From positions 1 to 64,000 of the forward strand of contig NZ_UFQQ01000022.1 in the NCBI RefSeq assembly GCF_900218015.1: a stretch of DNA of 64,000 nucleotides, read 5' to 3'. Each line of letters opens with the position of its first letter. The first letter of the stretch is position 1. The position numbers and the translations under genes are program-made. Origin of the DNA: Rhodopseudomonas pentothenatexigens. GTDB lineage: Bacteria; Pseudomonadota; Alphaproteobacteria; Rhizobiales; Xanthobacteraceae. Positions 19,748 through 31,033 of the stretch are shown piece after piece. The notes under the pieces were generated by a model. It was not told the origin of the DNA, ran no database searches, and worked only from the letters and a program-made list of their open reading frames with translations.

Positions 19748-20094
19748 CAATAAAGTGTCCCACTGACGCAGTGCGGAGATCTTTCCGGTCCTGACGGCCG
19801 GGCGACTCGCTCTGTGCGTCCCCAAGTCCGGATTGACCATAGCACTGCCCCAAATCGCGCCAACTCACGCTTTTTTACGGATTGTTACCCCAACTCCGCC
19901 GTATTACCGCCGCCTCGCGATCGAATTCGACATCAATCGTGATCGCGCCGGCATTCATTCAAACTTGGCCAAAAGTCGCAAACTGGCGATATTTCAGTAG
20001 CTTAAATCGCAGTGACGAAAACCCGGGCTTGCCACAAAAAAGGGCCCCGGCGGTTCGCCGAGGCCCTGCTTCATGTCAGATTTCAGACACTGTT
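19748..20094. other. Region between ftsZ and lpxC
   Basis: About 350 bases holding the ftsZ terminator (20036-20067) and an AT-richer segment (about 19880-20030) that most likely carries the lpxC promoter and leader on the minus strand. No open frame with coding character is present. Confidence 0.5.
20036..20067 (-). terminator. Intrinsic terminator of ftsZ
   Basis: A long GC stem (AGGGCC...GGCCCT arms at 20041-20046 and 20062-20067 enclosing a second GGCG/CGCC pairing) is followed on the minus strand by TTTTTGTGG. It lies 27 bases past the ftsZ stop. Confidence 0.85.
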
Positions 20095-21879
20095 TCAGGT
20101 CGCCTGCCGCCGCAGGAAGGCGGGGATATCGAGATGGTCGTCGCCCTGTGGCGCGGGGGCCACAGGTGCCGGCCGGCCGTGGATATCGAGTCCCTGCGGC
20201 GCCGGGCGCTTGGCGTACTCCGACACCGGCTCCTTGCCCATCTGTTCGGCGACGCTGCGCTGCGGCCGACGCTCGGGCATCGGCGGCATCTGTGGCATCG
20301 CCGGACCATTGCCACGGGCGATCGGCTGTTCAGCCGGCTCGTCCTCGCGGCGGCCGAGGCCGTTAGCGAGTCGCTGCAGCAGCGACAGCCGGTTCTTCTG
20401 CGGGTGATCGTCCTCGGCCTCGCCGCGGACCGCCTGACGGATTTCGTTCTGGGCCGGCACCGGCAGTTCGTCGAACCGCGGCATCCGCGGCGGGCGCATC
20501 GCGGCGCGGTCGGCCGCCGGCGGCACGAAGGCTTCCGGCGCGATCGTCTCTTCGGCGACGACGCGCGACTGTTCCGGATCCGGGAACAGCGACGGCTTCT
20601 GCGGGATTGGGCGGACGGTGACGTCGCCATACGACGCCGGCTGCACCGGGGTTTCCGCCTGCGGCATCGGCTCGTTGCCGACAGCGGCGGCAATCGCGGC
20701 CAGCGCGGCGCGCTCGACATTGCTGGCCTGCCGCGGCGCGGCCGGCTCGGCGGCCGGGGCGACCGGCGCGGTGGCCTGGGCGGCACGCAGCGCGGCGGCT
20801 TCGGCGATCCGCTGATTGTCGGCCCGCAGCTTGGCTGTCAGCTCAGCCAGGCGGCTGTCGTTTCCCACCGCACTCGGCGCGGCCGCCGGGGTGCCGGCGT
20901 TGCGCGACAACTGCGCCTGCTCGATGCCGGTGGCGACCACCGACACGCGGATGATGCCGTCGAGGCTCTCGTCGAAGGTGGCGCCGACGATGATGTTGGC
21001 GTCCTGGTCGACCTCTTCGCGAATCCGGGTGGCGGCTTCGTCGACTTCGAACAGCGTCAGGTCCTTGCCACCGGTGATCGAGATCAGCAGGCCACGGGCA
21101 CCCTTCATCGAGCTATCGTCGATCAGCGGATTGGCGATCGCGGCTTCGGCCGCGGTCAGCGCGCGCTTCTCGCCGGAGGCTTCGCCGGTGCCCATCATCG
21201 CCTTGCCCATCTCGCGCATCACGGCGCGGACGTCGGCGAAGTCGAGGTTGATCAGGCCTTCCTTGACCATCAGGTCGGTGATGCAGGCGACGCCCGAATA
21301 CAGTACCTGATCGGCCATCGCGAACGCGTCGGCGAAGGTGGTCTTCTCGTTGGCGACCCGGAACAGGTTCTGGTTCGGGATGATCAGCAGCGTGTCGACG
21401 ACTTTGTGCAGCTCGGTGATGCCGCTCTCGGCGGTGCGCATCCGGCGCGCGCCCTCGAAATGGAACGGCTTGGTCACCACGCCGACGGTCAGTATACCCA
21501 TCTCGCGCGCGGCCTTGGCGATCACCGGCGCGGCGCCGGTGCCGGTGCCGCCGCCCATGCCGGCGGTGACGAACACCATGTTGGCGCCCGACAGATGGTC
21601 GCGGATCTCGTCGATCACTTCCTGCGCGGCGGCCGAGCCGACGTCCGGCTGCGAACCGGCGCCCAGACCCTGAGTCACCTGCGTTCCCATCTGGATCAGC
21701 CGCTGGGCCTTCGACATCGTCAACGCCTGCGCGTCGGTATTGGCGACCACGAAGTCCACGCCATCGAGCCCGGCCGTGATCATGTTGTTGACCGCGTTGC
21801 CGCCGGCGCCACCGACGCCGAACACGGTGATCCGGGGCCGCAGCTCGCGAATATCCGGGACGTTGAGATTGATGGTCAT
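20095..21879 (-). CDS. ftsZ: Cell division protein FtsZ
   Basis: A 594-residue tubulin-like GTPase forming the Z ring. The GTP-binding signature GGGTGTG is at 109-115 and the synergy (T7) loop NLDFADV at 211-217. The globular domain ends near residue 320. A very long Ala/Pro/Arg-rich linker of about 260 residues follows, ending in the conserved C-terminal peptide [11 protein letters not shown] that binds FtsA. The long linker is a known trait of Rhizobiales FtsZ. It starts 93 bases after ftsA. An 850-codon frame on the other strand is a shadow. Confidence 0.97.
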   Translation of the reverse strand: MTINLNVPDIRELRPRITVFGVGGAGGNAVNNMITAGLDGVDFVVANTDAQALTMSKAQRLIQMGTQVTQGLGAGSQPDVGSAAAQEVIDEIRDHLSGANMVFVTAGMGGGTGTGAAPVIAKAAREMGILTVGVVTKPFHFEGARRMRTAESGITELHKVVDTLLIIPNQNLFRVANEKTTFADAFAMADQVLYSGVACITDLMVKEGLINLDFADVRAVMREMGKAMMGTGEASGEKRALTAAEAAIANPLIDDSSMKGARGLLISITGGKDLTLFEVDEAATRIREEVDQDANIIVGATFDESLDGIIRVSVVATGIEQAQLSRNAGTPAAAPSAVGNDSRLAELTAKLRADNQRIAEAAALRAAQATAPVAPAAEPAAPRQASNVERAALAAIAAAVGNEPMPQAETPVQPASYGDVTVRPIPQKPSLFPDPEQSRVVAEETIAPEAFVPPAADRAAMRPPRMPRFDELPVPAQNEIRQAVRGEAEDDHPQKNRLSLLQRLANGLGRREDEPAEQPIARGNGPAMPQMPPMPERRPQRSVAEQMGKEPVSEYAKRPAPQGLDIHGRPAPVAPAPQGDDHLDIPAFLRRQAT

Positions 21880-21972
21880 GGTTGCCTCTCGATTACGCGC
21901 GCGTTGGTTCGTGACGTCCCCGGCGAACGAACCGGGCGATCTGTGAAAGCGGAAGGGGGCGGAAAAGAGTCA

Positions 21973-23295
21973 TCAGAACCCCTCGCGCAGCCAGCGGCCG
22001 ACCTTGCCGAAGTAACCGGCATGGGCGTCGGAGCGAACGTGACGGGTGTGGCGGGGCTCGATATGTTCGAGATGGGCGTATTGCGGATACACCAGCAGCC
22101 CGGTCGGCACCGCGAACGAACCGCTCTTGGCTTCGTTCGGCAAGCGGCTGACGCCGAGCGGCCGGCCGACCCGCACCGAACGGCCGAGGATCCGCGTCGC
22201 GAGCTCGGGCACGCCGGTGAGCTGCGACGCGCCGCCGCTGAGCACCACCCTCGCCCGGGGCTCTGCCGCGAACGGCGAATCCGCCAGCCGGTCCCTGACC
22301 ATTTCAAAAATCTCCTCGGCCCGATGCCGGATGATGTTCGCGATCGTGGCGCGGGAGATCACTTGCGGGCTGTCCCGCTCGTCCCCGGCGGCCGGGATCG
22401 ACATCAACTCGCGCGCATCGGAACCGCCAGTTAGCACCGTGCCATATAACGTCTTGATTCGCTCGGCATCCGCAATGCAGGCGCCGAGTCCGCGTGCGAG
22501 ATCCATCGTGATGTGCTGGCCGCCGACGGCGAAGCCGCTGGCGTGGACGAAGCGCCCGCCGGAATAGATCGCGATCGTCGTGGTACCAGCCCCCATCTCG
22601 ATCAGTGCGGCGCCGAGATCGACCTCGTCGTCGGTCAGCATCGACAGGCCGGCGACGTAGGGGCTCGCCGCCATCGCCTCGACGTTGAGGTGACAGCGCT
22701 CGACCGCCAGCATCAGGTTCTTGGCGACGGTGGCGTCGGTGGTGACCACGTTCATGTCGACGCCGAACTGCCGCGCCACCATGCCGCGCGGATCGCGGAT
22801 GCCCTTGACGCCGTCGAGCGTGTAGCCGACCGGCAGCGCGTGCAGCACGGCGCGGCCGATCCCGGTGGCGTGGTGCATGCCGGTCGAGGTGACGCGGCTG
22901 ATGTCCTCGGCGGTGACGGCGCCGCCCTTGATGTCGGAAGTCGCTTCGATCAGCTGGCCCTGCAGCCGGCCGGCGGACACTGACAGCAGAACCGACTCCA
23001 CCCGCACCTTGGCCATGCGTTCGGCCAGCGCCACGGCGTGGCGGATCGCCTTTTCGCACTCGCCCATGTCGACCACGGCGCCGGCCTTGACCCCGCGCGA
23101 CTGGATCTGGCTGAAGCCGACCAGTTCGACGGCGTGGGTGCGGCCGCGCAGCGCATCCTGCGGCGGACACGGCTTCAGCCGCGCGATCATGCAGGCGATC
23201 TTGCTGGTGCCGATGTCGAGCGACGCGACCATCGCGGTGCGATGCGGCGGCATCGGGCGCGTCTTCGGCGTCTGGGTGCGATCGAAGCCGGTCAC
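21973..23295 (-). CDS. ftsA: Cell division protein FtsA
   Basis: A 440-residue actin-like membrane anchor for FtsZ. The phosphate-1 motif VASLDIGTSKIACMIA (about 23-38), the phosphate-2 region (LIEMGAGTTTIAIY) and the adenosine motif (VVLSGGASQLTGV) are visible. The end (GRWLREGF) is a short amphipathic membrane-targeting helix. Start is GTG at 23295, overlapping the ftsQ stop by 4 bases (GTGA), so translation is coupled. Confidence 0.96.
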   Translation of the reverse strand: MTGFDRTQTPKTRPMPPHRTAMVASLDIGTSKIACMIARLKPCPPQDALRGRTHAVELVGFSQIQSRGVKAGAVVDMGECEKAIRHAVALAERMAKVRVESVLLSVSAGRLQGQLIEATSDIKGGAVTAEDISRVTSTGMHHATGIGRAVLHALPVGYTLDGVKGIRDPRGMVARQFGVDMNVVTTDATVAKNLMLAVERCHLNVEAMAASPYVAGLSMLTDDEVDLGAALIEMGAGTTTIAIYSGGRFVHASGFAVGGQHITMDLARGLGACIADAERIKTLYGTVLTGGSDARELMSIPAAGDERDSPQVISRATIANIIRHRAEEIFEMVRDRLADSPFAAEPRARVVLSGGASQLTGVPELATRILGRSVRVGRPLGVSRLPNEAKSGSFAVPTGLLVYPQYAHLEHIEPRHTRHVRSDAHAGYFGKVGRWLREGF

Positions 23296-24278
23296 GCGTC
23301 ACCAGCCTTCTTCTTGGACTTCTTGTCCTTGCTGAACTGCTCCTCGCGCGCCTTGAAGGCGGCGTCCGACAGCCGCACCGTCAGCCGGTCCGGCAGCCGC
23401 ATGTCGATCGCGGTGATGTCGCGCGAGAACAGCTTGTCGTCCTGATCGAGCTTGCTGAGCATCGTCAGCGCGTTGCCGACGTCGTGCTCGGGCATCCGGA
23501 TGACGAGGCCGCTGGTCAGCCAGACGTTCCAGCGCCGCTCGCCGACCAGAGCGACCGCGCGGGTCTGCGACCACACCTGCGGATAGCGCTTGAGCAGCGC
23601 CAGGAAATCCTTGGCGCGTTCGCCGGCGCCCTTCCCGACCACCAGCGGCAGCGACAGAAACCGACGTGCGACGTAGGGCTCGAGCACCGCGCCGTCGTCG
23701 GCGATCACCGACATCTGGCCGTCGAGCTGCCAGCGCGCGAACGCGGTGCGCTCGACGACGTCGATCTGCAGCTCGCCCGGATAGAATTTCAGCACGGTGG
23801 CGTCGGCGATCCACGGATTCGCCTTCAGCTTGTCGCGCACCGCGGCGGCGTCGAGAAACAGCAGCGAGGAACGGCCGGTGATGCCGCCGATCGCCAGGAT
23901 TTCGTCCTGGGTGAGCTGCTTGCGGCCGGCGATCGCCACCTGCTTGATGCGGAAGCCGGCGAGATTGGCGGCGGCGTTGCGGGTGTCGTCCAGCGCCTGG
24001 ATGAATTCGTCGACGTGCCCGCCCTTGACGATGCCCATGCCGGCACTGCCGAGCAGGATCAGCGCGGTGAAGGCGACGCCGACCCGGCGCGGCAGCCAGC
24101 GCTCCAGCGCCGCGATCAGCCCGCGTTGCGGCTCGGGCCGCACCAGACGTTGCGGCTGCGCCTTCTTACGCGAACGGCGCTCGCGCAGCAGCACAGCCAC
24201 CGCGACGGCGACCGCTTTCAGGTCAGATTGAAGCCTCGACAGTCGCGACGACCGGGCGAGGCGCCCTCCACCATCCAT
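23292..24278 (-). CDS. ftsQ: Cell division protein FtsQ
   Basis: A 328-residue bitopic divisome protein. A basic cytoplasmic N-terminus (about 65 residues, many Arg/Lys) leads to one membrane segment (about 66-84). A POTRA domain (FRIKQVAIAGRKQLTQDEI, about 107 onward) and the FtsQ/DivIB beta domain follow. The C-terminus ends in a lysine-rich tail. It links the peptidoglycan synthases of division with FtsB/L. The upstream gap of about 320 bases suggests its own promoter for ftsQ-ftsA(-ftsZ). Confidence 0.93.
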   Translation of the reverse strand: MDGGGRLARSSRLSRLQSDLKAVAVAVAVLLRERRSRKKAQPQRLVRPEPQRGLIAALERWLPRRVGVAFTALILLGSAGMGIVKGGHVDEFIQALDDTRNAAANLAGFRIKQVAIAGRKQLTQDEILAIGGITGRSSLLFLDAAAVRDKLKANPWIADATVLKFYPGELQIDVVERTAFARWQLDGQMSVIADDGAVLEPYVARRFLSLPLVVGKGAGERAKDFLALLKRYPQVWSQTRAVALVGERRWNVWLTSGLVIRMPEHDVGNALTMLSKLDQDDKLFSRDITAIDMRLPDRLTVRLSDAAFKAREEQFSKDKKSKKKAGDA

Positions 24279-24597
24279 TGCAAAAGCTCGTTACACGTTG
24301 CGCCCGCACCTACTTCCGGGCATTGGCGCAGGTGACGTCTCGGTGGTTCCGGGCCCGCCCGCGGGGCCGGTCCGTCTGCCTGTAATGCCAACCGAAACGG
24401 ATGATGAGCTCCGCCCGGCTCACGCCACGACAGCCGAGCGCCAGGATGCGCCGCCAGCGTTAACCTTCGGCCCTCCTGGTAAACAAATCGTAAAGCAGGC
24501 CTCGGCAGAGCCGAATTTGTTTCGTCCGGAGAAGGATTTGCGGCGAAACCGCGGCTTTTCTGCACGCCCCTCGGAGGGAACCGGCGGGGCTGTCCGG
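24279..24597. other. Region between ddl and ftsQ
   Basis: About 320 bases without a gene. On the minus strand there is TTTA-N7-TTTA (24481-24495), close to the alphaproteobacterial CtrA consensus TTAA-N7-TTAA with one mismatch per half, about 200 bases before ftsQ, and a TTAAC word about 20 bases closer. This is the likely ftsQA promoter region; no -35/-10 pair could be assigned. Confidence 0.4.
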
Positions 24598-25590
24598 TCA
24601 GCTCCGGACGCGGCGCTCGGCTATCGCGATCTGGCCGTGCAGGAAGTCGGCGAACGCGATCCCCTGCGCCTTCAACGCCTTGGGGTAGAGCGAGGCCTTG
24701 GTCAGGCCGGGCAGCGTGTTGGTCTCCAGGAAGATCGGACCGTTCTCGCCGACGATGAAGTCGGAGCGCGAGTAGCCGCGGCACGACATCACCCGATGCG
24801 CCCGCACGGCGTAATCCATGATCGCCGCCGCGATCTCGGGCGCGAACCGGCCCGGGCAGATCTCCTGGGTCGACTTCGCCAGATATTTCGCGGTGTAGTC
24901 GAAGCCGCCGTCGGCCGGCACGATCTCGATCGGCGGCAGCGCCTGGAGTGAGCCGTCCTCCGCCTCCAGCACGCCGCAGGTCGCCTCGATCCCGGCGACG
25001 AACGGCTCGATCAGATAGTCCTCGGTCTTGGCGGCGTTGCGCACCGCGACCAGGTCCTGCTCGGCATTGATGAAGAACAGGCCGTAGCTCGAACCGTCGC
25101 AGGCCGGCTTGGCGATCAGCCGGCCGTGCGTCTCGAGCGCCGCCTCGGCATCGGCGAGCGACACGCCGGTCACGGTGCGGATGCCGGCGATCGCCGCGAA
25201 GCGCTTGGCCGCGACCTTGTCGAAGGCGAGATGCGACGCCGCCGCGCCCGAGCCGGTGAACGGCACCCGGCGCAGTTCGCACATCGCCTGCAATTCGCCG
25301 TTCTCGGCGACGCCGCCGTGCAGCCCGAGCACCAGCAACCGCTGCTCGGCTGCGGCGCGGTCGAGCGCCGCTTCGAGCGCGCCGACCACCTCGCCGTCCG
25401 GCACGAACGCTTCCTCGAACGGCCGTGCATGCGCCAGCAGCGTCTGCGCCGACACCGCATGGACGCTGTCGTCGTCGTTCCAGAACCACAGATCGGCGTC
25501 CGGCAGCGCATCGTGCAGCGCCTGCGCCGAGGCGACCGACACCAGGCGCTCCTTGCTGGTGCCGCCGAACAGAATGGTGTGTCGCATCAT
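24598..25590 (-). CDS. ddl: D-alanine--D-alanine ligase
   Basis: A 330-residue ATP-grasp ligase that makes D-Ala-D-Ala for MurF. The N-terminal fold begins HTILFGGTSKERLVSVAS, a central HGGVAENGELQ loop follows, and the ATP-grasp domain ends with FLETNTLPGLTKASLYP, where metal-binding Glu/Asn and the conserved LPGLT loop lie. A GSSYG loop (CDGSSYGLF) replaces the usual GSS(V/I)G. ATG at 25590 follows GGCGGA; a second ATG comes at once. The frame is open far upstream but overlaps the next gene and has no family character there. It is separated from murB by two non-cluster genes. Confidence 0.93.
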   Translation of the reverse strand: MMRHTILFGGTSKERLVSVASAQALHDALPDADLWFWNDDDSVHAVSAQTLLAHARPFEEAFVPDGEVVGALEAALDRAAAEQRLLVLGLHGGVAENGELQAMCELRRVPFTGSGAAASHLAFDKVAAKRFAAIAGIRTVTGVSLADAEAALETHGRLIAKPACDGSSYGLFFINAEQDLVAVRNAAKTEDYLIEPFVAGIEATCGVLEAEDGSLQALPPIEIVPADGGFDYTAKYLAKSTQEICPGRFAPEIAAAIMDYAVRAHRVMSCRGYSRSDFIVGENGPIFLETNTLPGLTKASLYPKALKAQGIAFADFLHGQIAIAERRVRS

Positions 25591-25694
25591 CGATCCGCCG
25601 CGCGGTCCCTGTTGAAGTCGAAGAACGGCGGCTGCGTCCCGCGGGCCGGCGCGCGGCGCAATCTTGCCGATTTGCTCGATTCGGAGAAGCGGCG

Positions 25695-27038
25695 TTACGG
25701 CGGCGCTGCGGCGCGCCGCAGACAGACCATTCCCCAGATCGCCAGCGCGATCAGCGCCGGGGTAACCAGACCGATCACCCGCAGCGGCTGCCACAGGCCG
25801 CCCTCGGTGGCGATCATGCCGAGCCACATCACCCCCGCCCAGGCGACCAGCGCCGGCACGATGTCGACCCGCCCGCTCCGCCGCCACGCCTCGAGCTGAA
25901 TCGCCGCCACCAGCGGGGCGACGAAGGCGACGTAGTTCGGCTGCGACACCGACAGCATCACCGGCAACGCCGCGGCCAGCAGCGCGCCGCCGATCAGCAA
26001 CGCTTCGCCCGGCTGCGGCTGCGGCCCGTTCAGGCGCCAGAACCGGCCGTGACCGATCCACACCAGCGCAATCAGAAAGACCGCATCGAAGGCGAGCTGT
26101 GCGGCGGTGGCGAAGCGCGGCAGCGTGTCGGTCTCCGGCAGGCCGCCGGCGGCGATCCGCGACAGCATCGCGCCGATGCTGAGCATGTCGTAGGACGTGA
26201 AGGTGATCTCGCCGGCGATTTTCGGATTGGGCACGCCGGTGAAGATGCCGCTGAGATGCTCGGTCCACATCGCCTGATACAGCGCCACGACTTCCGACGG
26301 TCCCAGGCACAGCATCGGCACGACGAACAGGAACACCAGGCTGAAGCCGGCGGTGGCGAGGACGGTTCTGAGATCGCCGCGCAGCACCGGAAAGATCAGC
26401 AGCGCCAGCGGAAACAGCTTGATGGTGAAGCCGAGCGCCAGCGCGCAGGCCGCCAGATAGATCCGGCCGCGCACGTACAGCACCAGGAACGCCACCATGG
26501 TGAGCAGCACCACCGCACTCGGCTGGCCGCGGCCGAGGCCGTCGCCGAAGAACGGCAGCAGCGCCGCCAGCGGACCGAGCCGCAACAGCCACCACGCATT
26601 CCAGCCGGACTGATCGAGCGACTGCGGCGTGAAGCGCTGTAGCCCCCTCGCCCACAGATCGAGCGCCGCCAGCATCGCCAACGCGCTCACGGCGTACCAG
26701 ACGCCGACCGAAACCGGCAGCGGCAGCGCCCAGCTCGGCTTAGGAAGGCCGTCGACTGGGTGGGCGAATACACCCATCAGCAAGGCGAAGAACGGCGGGT
26801 AGTGATAGGTCCAGCCGTGATGATCGGCGACCTGATACAGCGGATAGCCGGTCCACACCGCCCAACCGGCCCGGAAGAACACCTGCACGTCGCCGAAGCC
26901 GTGCACCGCGGCGCGCCGCACCACGACCGGAAGGTAAATGCACAGGGCCAGCGTTATCGCGGCGATCAGGAGGATTTCGTACCAGCGCAGAGCCCGCCAG
27001 CGGGGTGCAAATCGCGATTGCAAGGCAGGATGCTCCAT
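25695..27038 (-). CDS. Polyprenyl-phosphate-dependent glycosyltransferase-like membrane protein (GT87/DUF2029)
   Basis: A 447-residue protein with about ten membrane segments. Shortly after the first helix comes an acidic extracytoplasmic loop (GFGDVQVFFRAGWAVWTG) followed by YHYPPFFALLMG. The D-x-x-F-AG...G-x-x-LY...Y-x-YPP pattern is that of GT87/DUF2029 mannosyltransferases, which use lipid-linked sugars in the periplasm. The acceptor here is unknown. ATG at 27038 puts the first helix about 25 residues in; longer frames exist but add a hydrophilic, unrelated stretch. It is on the same strand as ddl and 105 bases upstream of it, inside the division cluster. Confidence 0.75.
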   Translation of the reverse strand: MEHPALQSRFAPRWRALRWYEILLIAAITLALCIYLPVVVRRAAVHGFGDVQVFFRAGWAVWTGYPLYQVADHHGWTYHYPPFFALLMGVFAHPVDGLPKPSWALPLPVSVGVWYAVSALAMLAALDLWARGLQRFTPQSLDQSGWNAWWLLRLGPLAALLPFFGDGLGRGQPSAVVLLTMVAFLVLYVRGRIYLAACALALGFTIKLFPLALLIFPVLRGDLRTVLATAGFSLVFLFVVPMLCLGPSEVVALYQAMWTEHLSGIFTGVPNPKIAGEITFTSYDMLSIGAMLSRIAAGGLPETDTLPRFATAAQLAFDAVFLIALVWIGHGRFWRLNGPQPQPGEALLIGGALLAAALPVMLSVSQPNYVAFVAPLVAAIQLEAWRRSGRVDIVPALVAWAGVMWLGMIATEGGLWQPLRVIGLVTPALIALAIWGMVCLRRAAAPP

Positions 27039-27255
27039 CTCGGTCAACGGTGTACTTCGCAGCCAGGTCGGGCGGAACCGTGGCGCTCCAGCCCACATAC
27101 GTGCAGAGCAGCCAAACCCCTCGCGCCGCTTTCCGTGGACGATCGGTGCGAAAACCGCCATGGTTCGTGCAGAATCGGCGTCCTGCGCGCCCGAAATGCC
27201 ACAACGCACCGCTGTAAGACCGTTTCCTGCGGCAGCGGGAAACAATGAGAAACAT

Positions 27256-28059
27256 ATGATCCACGCCTGGCTCGATCTTCCTCCGTTCGGCTCCTTCGTC
27301 ACATTGGCCGTACTCTACTACGGCGTGGCGGCGCTACTGATCGCAGTAGTATTCGCATCTCCGCTCCGAGGTCCGATCGCGCGGTTTCAAGGCGTTGTCG
27401 CGCCGTTCTTCTCCTCGGTGGCGGTGCTGTTCGGGCTGTTGACCGGCTTCCTCGGCTACGATGTCGCCGAACGCAACCGCCAGGCGACGCGCGCGGTGCA
27501 GGCAGAGGCCGGCGAGTTGCAGAACGTCTACACCCTCAGCGTCGCGGCGGCCTCGGACATGCGCGACATTCGGGTTGCGCTGAAGGCCTACGCCGACTCC
27601 GTGCTGAAGAACGAATGGCCGACGGTGAACGGCGTCGCCGCCCCGTCCACCAGCCTCGCCTACGACAGGATGCTCAACGAGATCAGCGCGCCGGCGATCA
27701 CCCGCGATTCCGGCGCGGCGGTCCACGTCGCGCTGTTGAGTGCCGCGGTGCGGGTCGGCACCGCCCGCAACACCCGTATCAGCCTGTCGACCGACCGCAC
27801 CAGCGATCTGAAGTGGATTTCGGTGATGTTGCTCGGCGTCATCACCCAGGTGGCGCTCGCGCTGGTGCATCTCGACAAGCCGCGGCCGATGCTGGCCGCC
27901 CTGACCGTGTTCGCGACCGGAGCGATCGTCGCGCTCGGCCTGATCGCGCTGCAGGAGGATCCGTTCAGCGGCATCTTCCGGGTGTCCGCGGTGCCGCTCG
28001 AACACGTGCTGTCGCTGCCGGATACGCCCGAGCTGCCGACCGGCCCGCGGCCGAAGTAA
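27256..28059 (+). CDS. Membrane protein of DUF4239/bestrophin-like type
   Basis: A 267-residue protein with two helices near the N-terminus (about 13-35 and 48-67), a soluble central part (about 70-190), two more helices (about 195-245) and a short tail. The arrangement and the EAGELQNVYTLS segment resemble the DUF4239 family, distantly related to bestrophin channels; function unknown. It is the only plus-strand gene inside the minus-strand division cluster. It is divergent from the GT87 gene (217-base gap, presumably both promoters) and convergent with murB (9-base gap). Confidence 0.7.
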   Translation: MIHAWLDLPPFGSFVTLAVLYYGVAALLIAVVFASPLRGPIARFQGVVAPFFSSVAVLFGLLTGFLGYDVAERNRQATRAVQAEAGELQNVYTLSVAAASDMRDIRVALKAYADSVLKNEWPTVNGVAAPSTSLAYDRMLNEISAPAITRDSGAAVHVALLSAAVRVGTARNTRISLSTDRTSDLKWISVMLLGVITQVALALVHLDKPRPMLAALTVFATGAIVALGLIALQEDPFSGIFRVSAVPLEHVLSLPDTPELPTGPRPK

Positions 28060-28067
28060 CAACCACC

Positions 28068-29473
<1,406 letters not shown>

Positions 29474-29490
29474 CGGCGCCTCGTGTCGCG

Positions 29491-30897
29491 TCAGCCGCCC
29501 AGCGCCTTGAGTTCGCCGGGCAGCGCATAGGCCCACTGGGTGATGTTGCCGGCGCCGAGGCAGACGACGTAGTCGCCGTTCCTAGCAATGCCGGCGACGA
29601 CGCCGGCGAGCGAGGCGGAGTCCTGCAGCGGATGCACCTCGCGATGGCCGTGGGCGCGCAGGCCGAGCACGAAGTGATCGCGGTCGACGCCTTCGATCGG
29701 CGCCTCGCCGGCCGGATAGACGTCGGCGACAATCACCGCGTCGGCATCATTGAAGCAGGTGCAGAACTCTTCGAACAGCGACTGCAGCCGGGTGAAGCGA
29801 TGCGGCTGCACCACCGCGATCACCTTGCCGGCGGTCGACTGCCGCGCCGCCTTCAGCACCGCGGCGATCTCCACCGGGTGGTGGCCGTAGTCGTCGATGA
29901 TGGTGACGCCGTTCCACTCGCCGGTCTTGGTGAAGCGACGGCGTACGCCGCCGAAATTCGCCAGCGCCTTGCGGATGGTGTCGTCGGACAGCCCCAATTC
30001 GTGCGCCACGGCGATCGCGGCGGTGGCGTTGAGCGCGTTGTGGCGGCCGGGCATCGGCAGTTTGAGATCGGCGATCTCGTGCGCGGTGCCGGCCTTGCGA
30101 TCGCGGAAAGCGACCTTGAAGCTCGATCCGCCGCCCGACGGCGTCAGGTCGAGCAGCCGCGCGTCGGCCTGCGGGTTCTCGCCGTAAGTAATGATGCGGC
30201 GGTCTTCGATCTTGCCGACCAGCGTCTGCACCACCGGATGATCGATGCACATCACCGCGAAGCCGTAGAACGGCACGTTCTCGACGAAATTGCGGAACGC
30301 ATCCTGCACGGCGTCGAAGGTCTTGAAGTGATCGAGATGCTCGGGATCGACATTGGTGACGATCGCCACGTCGGCCGGCAGCTTCAGGAAGGTGCCGTCG
30401 CTCTCGTCGGCCTCGACCACCATCCAGTCGCCGGCCCCGAGCCGCGCATTGGTGCCGTAGGCGTTGATGATGCCGCCATTGATCACGGTCGGATCGAGCT
30501 CGCCGGCGTCGAGCAGCGCCGCCACCATCGAGGTCGTGGTCGTCTTGCCGTGGGTGCCGGCGATCGCGACGCAGCTCTTCAGCCGCATCAGCTCGGCCAG
30601 CATTTCGGCGCGCCGCACCACGGGGATGCGCTGGGCGCGCGCCGCCAGCAGTTCCGGGTTGTCGCGCTTGATCGCGGTCGACACCACCAGCACGTCGGCG
30701 CCCTTGATGTTGTCGGCCTGGTGGCCGACGTGGATCTCGATGCCCTTCTCCCGCAGCCGGTTGACATTGGCGCTTTCGGACGCGTCGGAGCCCTGCACGG
30801 TGTAGCCGAGGTTACACAGCACCTCGGCAATGCCGCTCATACCGATACCGCCGATCCCGACGAAGTGGATGGGTCCGATCTCGCGCGGCAGTCTCAT
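29491..30897 (-). CDS. murC: UDP-N-acetylmuramate--L-alanine ligase
   Basis: A 468-residue Mur ligase adding the first amino acid of the stem peptide. N-terminal Rossmann motif [20 protein letters not shown] loop [11 protein letters not shown] (about 114-124), central [10 protein letters not shown] and the C-terminal [12 protein letters not shown] motif are all present. Length is standard. It lies 136 bases upstream-to-downstream from murG, a larger gap than elsewhere in the cluster, which holds a degenerate palindrome of the ccgggctcgtcccgg type. Confidence 0.96.
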   Translation of the reverse strand: MRLPREIGPIHFVGIGGIGMSGIAEVLCNLGYTVQGSDASESANVNRLREKGIEIHVGHQADNIKGADVLVVSTAIKRDNPELLAARAQRIPVVRRAEMLAELMRLKSCVAIAGTHGKTTTTSMVAALLDAGELDPTVINGGIINAYGTNARLGAGDWMVVEADESDGTFLKLPADVAIVTNVDPEHLDHFKTFDAVQDAFRNFVENVPFYGFAVMCIDHPVVQTLVGKIEDRRIITYGENPQADARLLDLTPSGGGSSFKVAFRDRKAGTAHEIADLKLPMPGRHNALNATAAIAVAHELGLSDDTIRKALANFGGVRRRFTKTGEWNGVTIIDDYGHHPVEIAAVLKAARQSTAGKVIAVVQPHRFTRLQSLFEEFCTCFNDADAVIVADVYPAGEAPIEGVDRDHFVLGLRAHGHREVHPLQDSASLAGVVAGIARNGDYVVCLGAGNITQWAYALPGELKALGG

Positions 30898-31033
30898 GGG
30901 GAGGGTCTCTATCGTTGTTCGCCGTGCCGGGCTCGTCCCGGGCGTTCGCGATTCAGGGTCACTTCATGCAAGACGGGGATGGCCGGGACAAGTCCGGCAA
31001 ATGCGCCGAGCCGACGTTTTCCGCGCGCCGGAC

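Noticed and set aside
19882-22434. 850-codon plus-strand frame
   Set aside because: Antisense to ftsZ and ftsA; low-complexity Arg/His/Gly sequence typical of shadows.
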